Assembly: GCA_016709145.1 (NCBI GenBank)
Contig: JADJEK010000001.1
Span: 1,426,001-1,490,000, forward strand
Origin: Planctomycetota bacterium
Lineage (GTDB): Bacteria; Planctomycetota; B15-G4; JADJEK01
DNA: 64,000 bases
Reading direction: 5' to 3'
Shown here: one piece after another, positions 9,063 through 16,906 of the stretch
Numbering within the stretch: the stretch's first letter is position 1
Layout: the number at the start of each line of letters is the position of its first letter
Position numbers and translations under genes: made by a program
The notes under the pieces: generated by a model
What the model saw: the letters and a program-made list of their open reading frames with translations, nothing else
Told to the model about the DNA's origin: nothing
The model's database searches: none

Positions 9063-9500
9063 TTGAAGTACTCGAACGCGCGCTTCGCCATCCTCGCCTC
9101 GTCGGTCCTGCTCGCTGCACTCGCGATCGCGAACCGCGCGGCCGTCGCGCAGGTCGCGTACGTCGACGCTCAAGGTCGCCAATGGCGACAGATGACCGGT
9201 ACGACCGGGCTCAACTGGAACCAAGTCGACGCGGTCTGTCCGAACGACGGTGTGACGCCGTGCTCCGGCATGCTCAGCGGTGTGAACACCGACGGTTGGG
9301 TGTGGGCGACGCAGATGCAGGTCATGGAGTTGGTCAGCGAGACCGTTCCCGAGATCGCGGACACGCCGAGCGTCCGTGGGTCAGCATATGACTTGCATGG
9401 CCTGTCGTTCTTCGGCGGCTTCAAACCGACGTTCGAGTCGACGGTCAGCGAGGGTCCATCCCCGTTCGTTCGCAAGCTCCGAGCCGACGCCCAACCTTGA
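9063..9500 (+). CDS. Small secreted protein, apparently C-terminally truncated
   Basis: The start is probably the TTG at 9063 with AGGAG six bases upstream, giving 145 residues; it begins 65 bases after the 901-aa gene. A signal peptide (LKYSNARFAILASSVLLAAL) ends near AVAQ-VAYVD. The mature N-terminus, with RQWRQMTGTTGLNWNQV and VNTDGWVWATQMQV, resembles a family of exported proteins, often carrying sorting signals in other bacteria, that begin with a WRQ...GLSWNQV...GWTWAT pattern. In that family I would expect roughly another 80-100 residues after the FFGGFKPTF segment. Here the frame stops about 25 residues later, so a 3' truncation is likely. Confidence 0.6.
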   Translation: MKYSNARFAILASSVLLAALAIANRAAVAQVAYVDAQGRQWRQMTGTTGLNWNQVDAVCPNDGVTPCSGMLSGVNTDGWVWATQMQVMELVSETVPEIADTPSVRGSAYDLHGLSFFGGFKPTFESTVSEGPSPFVRKLRADAQP

Positions 9501-9511
9501 ACGAACACGAC

Positions 9512-9542
9512 GAGGCGTCGCCGCGCGTGGCGGCGACGCCTC
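9512..9542. terminator. Hairpin between convergent genes, likely bidirectional terminator
   Basis: GAGGCGTCGCCGC (9512-9524) pairs perfectly with 9530-9542 around the 5-base loop GCGTG. It lies in the 49-base gap between the stop of the rightward small secreted protein (9500) and the stop of the leftward protein (9550), as expected for a shared terminator. There is no long T run on either side. Confidence 0.6.
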
Positions 9543-9549
9543 AGTTCGA

Positions 9550-11091
9550 TCACGGCACGACGAGCTCGACGCCGTTCGTGCTCGTGAAGCCGAGCGGCGA
9601 CGTCGGATCCGAACACAGCGCTTGGACGAGGTACGTGCCGCTCGGGACGGGATCCGGCACGACGAATCCGAGATTGCACCAACCACTGCCGAGCCCGGCG
9701 CCGTTCAGCGGGAGCGGCCCGACGAGCGCAGGCAGGATCGGCCAGATCAGCAGCGAGCAACCGGCGCCCATCGGCACGCTCGCCTTCTGCGTACCCAGCG
9801 CGGCGAACGCGATGCCGCCGCCGAAGCCGTTCTCGATCTCGAATCCCATCTTCTCGCCCCCGATCGCGCAGCCGACGAGGTCGAGTCGCGGTACGACACC
9901 GAACTCGCCCGCGCACCCATTGCCGAACGGACGGTCGTCGAAGCGGAACACCACGAACTTGCCTTGGTAGTCCTGCGACTGCTGGATCTGCACGATGTTG
10001 GTGACGATCAACTCGTCGCCGACCGCGGCCATCGCGAACCCGAAGTACTCGTGGTTCGGGCCCGATTCGAACAGTCGATCGGTGCAGTTCCAGGTTCCCC
10101 CGACTTCCTCGTAGACGGCGATCCCCGGTACGAAGCCGTTTGCGCCACGCTCCAGCGCGATGATGCGGCCGCCGACGACTTCGATCTCTCCGCCGAACCC
10201 CCAGGCGTTCGGATCGTCCGAACCCGTCAGTGTCGTCTGCAACATCAGTCCGTTCGGCGTCACGTCGTAGACGTGGACGAGACCATGCAAGCCGTCTTCG
10301 TTCGCCGCCGTGACGACTGCGCGACCGTTTGCGATCCGCAGGTCGCGACCGAACTCGCCGTCCGGTGCCCACGTCGGTGAGCCGAGCTTCTGCGTCTGGA
10401 CGTAGCCATTCGCGCCGAGCTCGAACACGTAGACGGCACCCGGCCAAGACGTGTTGATCGCCTCGCCCGAACCGACCAGAAGCAGGTTGCCGTCCGCCTC
10501 GACCGAGTAGCCGAAGTTCTGACCGAGCTTCGAGTCGTTCGGAACGATCTCCTGGACCAGGGACCAACCCGCCGGCGACTCGGCGTACACGTAGACCTTG
10601 CCGTAGTGCTGCAGGTTGGCGTCTCCATAGAACGAGCCGATCACGAGCCTGCCGTCGACGAAGTCCATTTCGTATCCGAACGTGGGATCCGCGACGCCGG
10701 GCACGATGACGAACGATTGCGTCCACGTGTTCGTCACCGGATCGCGAGCGAACATGACCACGCTGTCGTCGTTGCGCGCGGCGGCGATGCGGTCGCCCTC
10801 GATCGCGACCTCGAACCCGAGCAGCCCATTCGGCACGTCGGCGGAAAGCGTCGCCGTCCACTGCCAACCTTGCGCGTCGCGCTCGTACACGAACACGCGG
10901 CCGACCGACTCGAACGACATCGACGCGATCGCCATGCGGTTGCCGTCGATGGCGACCGAGTGACCGAATTGTTGCGGCACGACGCTCGGCAGCGGCGGGG
11001 GCTCCGACTGCGACGAGCACTGGGACCACGCGGCCGGCTCGGAGCCGAGAAGAACGGCGGCGATGAACGCCGGGAGGAGGAAGGGCTTCAT
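9550..11091 (-). CDS. Secreted FG-GAP-like beta-propeller protein with planctomycete C-terminal module
   Basis: The ATG at 11091 has AAGGA eight bases upstream and starts a signal peptide MKPFLLPAFIAAVLLGSEPA cleaved near AWS-QCSS. The 513-residue product repeats a blade motif of the type FGHSVAIDGNRMAIAS..GRVFVYERD..GWQW about seven times, up to about residue 380. This pattern is typical of FG-GAP-like propellers. The last 120 residues start with GNGCAG and contain paired Cys (GNGCAG, GAGCSL, SGWCNL, ALCSDP), the module I associate with Planctomycetota surface proteins. Longer open reading upstream of 11091 is antisense to the kinase gene and was excluded. Confidence 0.85.
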   Translation of the reverse strand: MKPFLLPAFIAAVLLGSEPAAWSQCSSQSEPPPLPSVVPQQFGHSVAIDGNRMAIASMSFESVGRVFVYERDAQGWQWTATLSADVPNGLLGFEVAIEGDRIAAARNDDSVVMFARDPVTNTWTQSFVIVPGVADPTFGYEMDFVDGRLVIGSFYGDANLQHYGKVYVYAESPAGWSLVQEIVPNDSKLGQNFGYSVEADGNLLLVGSGEAINTSWPGAVYVFELGANGYVQTQKLGSPTWAPDGEFGRDLRIANGRAVVTAANEDGLHGLVHVYDVTPNGLMLQTTLTGSDDPNAWGFGGEIEVVGGRIIALERGANGFVPGIAVYEEVGGTWNCTDRLFESGPNHEYFGFAMAAVGDELIVTNIVQIQQSQDYQGKFVVFRFDDRPFGNGCAGEFGVVPRLDLVGCAIGGEKMGFEIENGFGGGIAFAALGTQKASVPMGAGCSLLIWPILPALVGPLPLNGAGLGSGWCNLGFVVPDPVPSGTYLVQALCSDPTSPLGFTSTNGVELVVP

Positions 11092-11247
11092 GGCAGATTC
11101 CTTGGAGGGGTTGGGGTCATCCCGATCGCGAGAGGAAGGCGCCGACGAATCCGTGGAAGAAAATCGGGATCCGATGGGCCTCCGCGCGCGAACCTCGGAC
11201 GGACCGCAAGGAACGCCGCTGCGAGGGCTGCTACCGTGCTCGGCCAC

Positions 11248-12864
11248 ATGGGGACCGACTTCACACCGTTCGAACCCGGCACGACCGTTCTCGACCGCTA
11301 CCGCGTCGTGCGCAAGCTCGGCAAAGGCGGCATGGGCAGCGTCTACCTCTGCGACGACCTGCGACTCGCGGTTCCGGTGGCATTGAAGTTCATGGACGGC
11401 GCGCTGCTCGCTGACGCGCGCTTCGTCGACCAACTGTTGACCGAGACGCGCCTCGCGCGGCGTGTGACGCACCCGAACGTCTGTCGCGTCCACGACGTCG
11501 GTGAAGTCGGAGGCGTGCCGTTCCTGTCGATGGAGTACATCGACGGTGAGGACCTGAAGTCGCTGTTGCGCCGCATCGGCCGCATGCCCGCGGACAAGGC
11601 GCTGCAGATCGCGCGGCAGTTGTGTCTCGGTCTGTTCGCGGCGCACGAGCACGGCGTGCTGCATCGCGACCTGAAGCCGCAGAACATCATGGTCGACGGC
11701 GACGGCGACGTCCGCATCACCGACTTCGGCATCGCGATCGAGCGCGATCGCAGCGTCGACGGCACGACCGTGCTCGGCACACCCGCGTACCTCGCGCCCG
11801 AAGTGCTCGGCGGAGCCGCACCGTCGGTGAAGAGCGACCTCTACAGCCTCGGCCTCGTGCTCCACGAGGTCTTCACGGGCCGTCGCGTGTTCGAAGGCAC
11901 GTCGATGACCGAACTCGTCGACGCACGGTCGCGAGCCCCTCGTCCGCCGTCCGACTACGTGCGCGACCTCGACCGCGACGTCGAGCGCGCGATCCTTGCG
12001 TGCCTCGAGCCGGATCCGGTGCGACGACCCGAATCCGCGATGGACGTCCTCGCGGCGTTGCCGGGGCACGATCCGCTAGCGCTCGCGCTCGCCGCGGGCG
12101 ACACGCCGTCGCCGGCGATGATCGCGGCGGCCGGCGCGCGCGGTGCGATCCCTCCGCGAGTCGCTGCGGCGTTCGTCCTCGCGCTCGTGGTCGGCGTGTG
12201 CGGGATCGTCTGGATCGCGCCCGGAGTTCGTCTCGTCGACCGCTTCGTCGCGCCGCTGCCCGAAGACGTTCTCGTCGATCGATCGCGCGAGCTGATGCGC
12301 GCGCTCGGCGCCGACGTCGACGCGCTGGTCGATGGGGACGAAGCGTCGGGATTCACCGCGGACGTCGAGCAGACGCGGCCCGAACGCGTGCTCGAGTTCT
12401 TCCATCGTCGAGCGGACGCGGGTCGCGTGCTCGAGCCGTCGGACGTCAAGGCGCGCGCGAGCTTCTCCGATCCGCCGTTGGAGACGACCGGCGGGATCGC
12501 CACGCGACTCGACGTCCACGGACATTTACGCGAGTGGATCGTCGCCGCGCACGTCGCGCCGCTCTTGCGCGAGACGACCGATGCCGATGCGACGCTCTGG
12601 CGAGCCGCCGCGCTCGATCGAGCCGCGTTCGCGCCGGCGACGGACCGTTCGCCGCCGCCGGTCTTCGCCGACACCGTGCGTGCATTCACCGGCGACGACG
12701 CCGGCGAATCGTGGCACGTGACGATCGCCACGCTCGGAGGTCGACCGGTCTGGTTCCGTGCTCGTCCCGCGCTCGAACCATCACCGTCGCCACCGGAACA
12801 CGCGCCGTGGAAGGGCGTCGCGCAACTCGCGCTGATCGGACTCGCGCTCGCGATCTCGCTGCAC
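11248..12864 (+). CDS. Serine/threonine protein kinase, N-terminal part of a frameshifted gene
   Basis: The Hanks-type kinase domain spans about residues 14-275: glycine loop KLGKGGMGSVYL, VAIK-type lysine in VALKFMDG, catalytic Asp about 141 in HRDLKPQN, DFG Asp about 159, APE-type LAPEVLGG and DLYSLGLVLHE. A membrane helix follows at about 305-325 (AAFVLALVVGVCGIVW), then an extracytoplasmic region to about residue 520 and a second helix (VAQLALIGLALAIS). At about 12865 homology leaves this frame and continues in the frame of 12866-13717. The frame itself stays open to 13842 but encodes only Arg-rich sequence. A GTG at 11236 with GAGGG eight bases upstream is an alternative start. Confidence 0.85.
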
Positions 12865-12865
12865 G

Positions 12866-13717
12866 ATGCGCCGCAAGCGCGGCGACATCGGCGGAGCACT
12901 GCGCGTCGGCGCCGCGGCGTTCGCGGCGGTGGTGGCGTTCACGCTGTTCCTCGGCGACCATGGCGGCGGCTTCGCGGGCATCGCTCGCCTCGCCGTGCGC
13001 GGCATGACGCACGGAGTCGCCGTCGGCGCGTTGCTCGCGCTGCAGTACTTCGCGATCGAGACGTTCGTGCGTCGGACGTGGCCGCACACCGTCGTCGGTT
13101 GGACGCGCATGCTGACGGGGCGTTTCGCGGACCCCGTCGTCGGCCGCGATCTGTTGGCCGGTGTGGGAGCGGGAGCCCTCGCCGCGTTCGCGCTGTGCGT
13201 CGCCACGACGATCGCGCGCGAGCATTCGTCGACGACCGTGGCGCCGTTGTTCGTGCGACCCGGCGCCGAGGAAGCGCTGTCCGGCGTCGGTCACTCGATC
13301 GGTGTCTCGCTCGAGCTGTGCGTCGACCTCGCGCGCGAGGCGTTCAAGTTGTTCTTCACGCTGGTGCTGCTGCGCGTCGTCCTGCGGCGCACGTGGCTCG
13401 TCGCGGTCGTCGGCGTCGTGGTGTGGTCGATCGTGTGGATGCCGCCGTTGCCCGCGCTCGCGCCTTTGTCGTGGCTCGTGGTCGAGGCGCTGTTCCTCAC
13501 CACGATCGGACTGCATGTGTTCGTGCTCGTGCGCTACGGATTGCTCGCCACGGTGGCGTCGTTCGTCGCGATGGGAATCTCGTTGTCGTTCCCGCTCGCG
13601 ATCGATCCCGGCCATTGGAGCGCGAGCGTCCAGGCGTTCGCGCCGGTCCTGCTCGCGGCCACGGCCGTGTTCGGCTTCCGCACCGCGACACGAGGCGTGG
13701 CGCGCTCGCGCGCGTGA
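12866..13717 (+). CDS. Multi-spanning membrane C-terminal part of the kinase, displaced by one base
   Basis: These 283 residues hold a charged linker (MRRKRGDIGGALRVGAAAF) and six or more hydrophobic segments, with ETFVRRTWPHTVVGWTRMLTGRFADPVVGRDLL in between. That arrangement matches, from memory, the membrane tail fused to Ser/Thr kinases of Acidobacteria, Myxococcota and Planctomycetota, in which the helix before the linker ends in a LARRNLR.GRGDR.G-like sequence. The upstream frame supplies the helix and this frame supplies the linker. No ribosome site precedes 12866, so it is more likely the second half of one gene (about 820 residues) than an independent gene. It ends one base short of the convergent gene. 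Confidence 0.75.
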   Translation: MRRKRGDIGGALRVGAAAFAAVVAFTLFLGDHGGGFAGIARLAVRGMTHGVAVGALLALQYFAIETFVRRTWPHTVVGWTRMLTGRFADPVVGRDLLAGVGAGALAAFALCVATTIAREHSSTTVAPLFVRPGAEEALSGVGHSIGVSLELCVDLAREAFKLFFTLVLLRVVLRRTWLVAVVGVVVWSIVWMPPLPALAPLSWLVVEALFLTTIGLHVFVLVRYGLLATVASFVAMGISLSFPLAIDPGHWSASVQAFAPVLLAATAVFGFRTATRGVARSRA

Positions 13718-13718
13718 T

Positions 13719-14951
13719 TCACGGGCTCATGTCCCACAGAGTTTCCCACGCCGACCGCGCGTCGTCGTCGGCGGGGCTCTCGACTTCACGCACGCGCGCG
13801 GCGAGCACGAGCCGACCCGCATCGATCGAGTCGGTCGGATGACCGGCGAACACGAATGCGATGCCGGCGCGATCCTCGGTGGAGAACGCGAGGTCCGCGC
13901 GCTCGACGCCGCCATCGACGGGCGTCTGCGAAACGTGGATCCGGATCGATCCATCCGGCGCGCGTGCGAACGCGAGGTCCCAACTCGCATCCTCGTTCCA
14001 GCACCACGATGCGACGCCGAGCGCATTGCCATCGAGAGTGCGCTGCGACAGCTCCACCGTCGACACCATGCCGTCGTGATTGTCGATCGCGCGCAACGCG
14101 TCGGACCATGCGCGAGCGTCGCCTTCCGCGGCGCGGAACACCTGCAACGACGCGGGGTCGCGAGCGAGCACGGCGGAAGCCGGCGGCGCGAACGCGTCGA
14201 GATCGCGGATCGGCACGAGTGCGAAGTCGACGACCGTCGTGGTCGCGCCGCGCGTCTCGCCCGCGCGTTCGCGCCACGCACCGAGCCAGTCGGACTCCGC
14301 GGTGTTCCAGTCTTCGACGTGGGTGCCGAGCGTGACGGCGACTCGACGCGCGCGGATCAACACGATGCGGGACTCGTCGGGTTCCCCGAGCGCGGGCAAC
14401 CACACGGCGCAAGTCGACGCCGTCGCGCCGGGGAGCGGACCGTCGATCGACCACGGCGTCGCGCTCGAGAGCCCGACCATGCCCGAGCGCTCGCGTTCGA
14501 CGAGCACCGCGGCTGCGACCAGTTCGTGCGGCGGACGTACGACGTCGACGTCGACGAACAGGCGGTCGCGGTCCTCGTGAACCCGGACGTAGACGTCGCC
14601 GACGATGTGCGCCGCCGGCGTCAACGCGTGGTGCACGAGCGTTCCGCCCGCGGGGCAGAGCACGGGACGCATGACGTCGATCGCTCGCGCGTTGGCGCGC
14701 AACGCGGCGTCCGACTCGACGTCGAGCGAGCGGATCTCGGGCGAACGCAGTGCCGCCACCTCGGGCAGGCCACGAAGGACGACGCTTTCGACGACGACCG
14801 CATCGCGCGGCGTGGGGAGGGACGACGGCGGCGCGTCGACCGCGACCTCGAAGCCGCGGTCGGTCGACGCCACCGCCGCGTCGTGGAGCACGGCGCCGGC
14901 GGTCACGAACACGATCGAAACGAACCGGAACCAAGTCGTGGCGAACGACAT
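13719..14951 (-). CDS. Secreted protein of unknown function
   Basis: The ATG at 14951 is preceded by GGAG and gives 410 residues, opening with a hydrophobic stretch (MSFATTWFRFVSIVFVTAGAV) that should act as a signal peptide. The rest is rich in acidic and beta-type segments without a motif I recognise; one region (ADLAFSTEDRAGIAFVFAGH) could be a carbohydrate-binding or lectin-like beta-sandwich, but that is a guess. It is divergent from the metallopeptidase gene (117-base gap) and convergent with the kinase tail, with which it almost abuts. Confidence 0.65.
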   Translation of the reverse strand: MSFATTWFRFVSIVFVTAGAVLHDAAVASTDRGFEVAVDAPPSSLPTPRDAVVVESVVLRGLPEVAALRSPEIRSLDVESDAALRANARAIDVMRPVLCPAGGTLVHHALTPAAHIVGDVYVRVHEDRDRLFVDVDVVRPPHELVAAAVLVERERSGMVGLSSATPWSIDGPLPGATASTCAVWLPALGEPDESRIVLIRARRVAVTLGTHVEDWNTAESDWLGAWRERAGETRGATTTVVDFALVPIRDLDAFAPPASAVLARDPASLQVFRAAEGDARAWSDALRAIDNHDGMVSTVELSQRTLDGNALGVASWCWNEDASWDLAFARAPDGSIRIHVSQTPVDGGVERADLAFSTEDRAGIAFVFAGHPTDSIDAGRLVLAARVREVESPADDDARSAWETLWDMSP

Positions 14952-15068
14952 GACGAACTCCGTGGTGGCGCAGCGTGGGGAGCTGGACCGACGTCGAGTC
15001 GTGGAGTTCCGGTGTTCCACAGCTCGCGAGCCAGCGGGCGTCGACCGAGTGCAGGCTATAACGGCGCC

Positions 15069-16142
15069 GTGCTCCGTCCAGCCATCCTCTTGGGCCTGGT
15101 TCTCGTCCTGTCGGCGTGCCGAGCGAATGCGCCGGTCGCCGCAGTGACGGCGCCGTTCGGTTCGGTGCGAGCCGAGACGCTCGCGGAAGCGCAGCAGGTC
15201 GCGGCGCGCGCCGCGGAACTGGTGCCGACGATCCGATCCGCCGTGCCGGGCATGCTCGATCGACCGATCGAGATCTGGGTCCAGCGACAGCTCGAGATCT
15301 TCGAGGGCGAGCCCTACGCCGACCACATCGCCGGCATGGCGGACTTCGAGGAAGCGCGCATCCACGTGCGCACCGGCGACGAGCGCGTCGCGTTGCATCT
15401 CGCGCACGAGCTGGTGCATGTCCTGGCCGGGCCGACGTGGGCGACGCTGCCGGGTGTGCTCGAGGAAGGGCTGTGCGACGTCGTCGCCGCGGCGGTCGTT
15501 CCCGAGCACGGGCTCGAGCAACATGTGAAGCGCCTAGTCGAAGCCGCGGCGACCGCCGGCGGACTCAGCGCGATCGTGTCGTTCCGCCAATGGCGTGGCG
15601 GCGACGCCTATCGCATTCGCGCCGAAGTCCGCCTCTCGCTCGGTGACGTCACGCCGATCAACCTGAATCGCGCGTTCCAATTGTCGGCGAGCGAAGTGTT
15701 CGCGAAGGCCGCAGGCGATTCGAGCGGTGGCCTGTACGGCGTCGGCTACCTCGTCGCGCATCGCATCGTCGAGCGTCAAGGATTCGCCGGCCTGCATCGC
15801 TTGTGCCTCGCCGCGACCGAGCGTGGTCTCGAGCGCGTGCCGGCCGCCGACATCCTCGCGGCCGCGGCGATGAACGCGTCGCCCGACTCGTTGCGCGGTG
15901 CGGTGGTCGATTCGATCGGGGACGACGAACTCGAAGAGCTCGCGCGCCTGGTCGCGAAGGACCTCGCGATCGCGACCGTGAAGCTGTGCAAGGACATGGG
16001 CGGCGAGGATCGACCTACGGCGTTCCTCGAGCGCGCCGATCTGGAACTCCGGCTGCCGCATCGCGCGCGTCCGGTGAAGCTCGCACGGCTGCGCGAGTTC
16101 CGCGAGGAGTTCCTGCGCGCGTGGGGCATCGAGGAGATTTGA
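15069..16142 (+). CDS. Lipoprotein with HExxH zinc metallopeptidase motif
   Basis: The GTG at 15069 starts VLRPAILLGLVLVLSACRAN, a lipoprotein signal with lipobox LSA-C. The 357-residue product carries HELVH at about residues 117-121 followed about 17 residues later by LEEGLCD, the Glu expected as third zinc ligand in gluzincin peptidases. The remaining C-terminal 180 residues are helical and include a GLYGVGYLVAHRIVER segment like those of other basic membrane-associated peptidases. It should act at the outer side of a membrane; the substrate is unknown. A TATAAC at 15057-15062 could be a -10 box, which would leave almost no leader. Its 3' end overlaps the convergent otsB frame. Confidence 0.75.
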   Translation: MLRPAILLGLVLVLSACRANAPVAAVTAPFGSVRAETLAEAQQVAARAAELVPTIRSAVPGMLDRPIEIWVQRQLEIFEGEPYADHIAGMADFEEARIHVRTGDERVALHLAHELVHVLAGPTWATLPGVLEEGLCDVVAAAVVPEHGLEQHVKRLVEAAATAGGLSAIVSFRQWRGGDAYRIRAEVRLSLGDVTPINLNRAFQLSASEVFAKAAGDSSGGLYGVGYLVAHRIVERQGFAGLHRLCLAATERGLERVPAADILAAAAMNASPDSLRGAVVDSIGDDELEELARLVAKDLAIATVKLCKDMGGEDRPTAFLERADLELRLPHRARPVKLARLREFREEFLRAWGIEEI

Positions 16143-16905
16143 GTTCCCGTGGATCGACGCCGTCCAGCGCGTCGCCCAGGAACTCGATCAGTTCGACGAC
16201 CTCGGCCTGACGATCGAGGCGCAGCGCTGCTCGCGTCGGCCCGCGACCGACGTGGATCCCCAGCACGTCGATGCGCCCTGGTCGCGTGAAGACGTCTTCG
16301 TCGGTGGTGTCGTCGCCGACGTACAGAGCACGCGTACGACGGAGCGACCGACAGAGCCGCTCGAGCGCCGTGCCCTTGTGATCCGTGGCGTCCGCGTGCA
16401 GCTCGACCACGCACTTGCCGAACACGCTGCGCGCCGGCGCCAACGCCCGGACCGCGCGCAGGATGTGCCGCCGGGCGAGCGCGGGAGACGTCGCAGTGCG
16501 CCAATGCACGGCCAGCGTGTGGCGTTTGCGCTCGAGGCGCGTGCCGCGCAACGCGGTGACGATCGGCACCAGTGCTTCGGCATAGCGGTCGAGCGTCGCG
16601 CGCTCGCGGACCGACGGCGCTTTGCGATCGTGACCGTGGTCGCCGGAGAGCGCGACCAATCCGAGGCCACGCACGCGGAGTTCGAGGTCGACGCGCGCGC
16701 GACCGGACAGCACGACGCAGGGTGCGCGCGCCGTGAGTCGAGTCAGTGCGGCGCGCATGCGCGCGGAGAGATGCACGTGGTCCGGATCGCGTCGGATCGG
16801 CGCCAGCGTGCCGTCGAAGTCGAAGGCCAGCACGGCGCCGGAACGCACGAAGTCGCGGATGCGCGCGCGACCGAACCTTGACGACGCGTTCATGGGCTTC
16901 CGCAT
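16015..16905 (-). CDS. otsB: Trehalose-6-phosphate phosphatase
   Basis: This HAD-superfamily phosphatase has the nucleophile motif AFDFDGTLAPI near residue 28, the VVLSGR motif II, a Lys-containing KGTALERLC motif III and the metal-binding VGDDTTDEDVF motif IV. It hydrolyses trehalose 6-phosphate to trehalose. The ATG at 16905 lies one base after the otsA stop; MNASSRFG at 16893 is an alternative. Family-like sequence ends near 16150 (EVVELIEFLGDAL). The remaining 45 Arg/Pro-rich codons run antisense into the 3' end of the convergent metallopeptidase gene, a 128-base overlap, so the tail is probably non-conserved. Confidence 0.9.
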   Translation of the reverse strand: MRKPMNASSRFGRARIRDFVRSGAVLAFDFDGTLAPIRRDPDHVHLSARMRAALTRLTARAPCVVLSGRARVDLELRVRGLGLVALSGDHGHDRKAPSVRERATLDRYAEALVPIVTALRGTRLERKRHTLAVHWRTATSPALARRHILRAVRALAPARSVFGKCVVELHADATDHKGTALERLCRSLRRTRALYVGDDTTDEDVFTRPGRIDVLGIHVGRGPTRAALRLDRQAEVVELIEFLGDALDGVDPRELKSPRCPTRAGTPRGTRAAVRASPDARDAAAGVPDRRARGTP

Positions 16906-16906
16906 G

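Noticed and set aside
12865..13842. Continuation of the kinase reading frame as a 1000-residue protein
   Set aside because: Beyond 12864 this frame gives only Arg-rich sequence, whereas the adjacent frame gives a coherent membrane domain. The extension is a by-product of high GC content.
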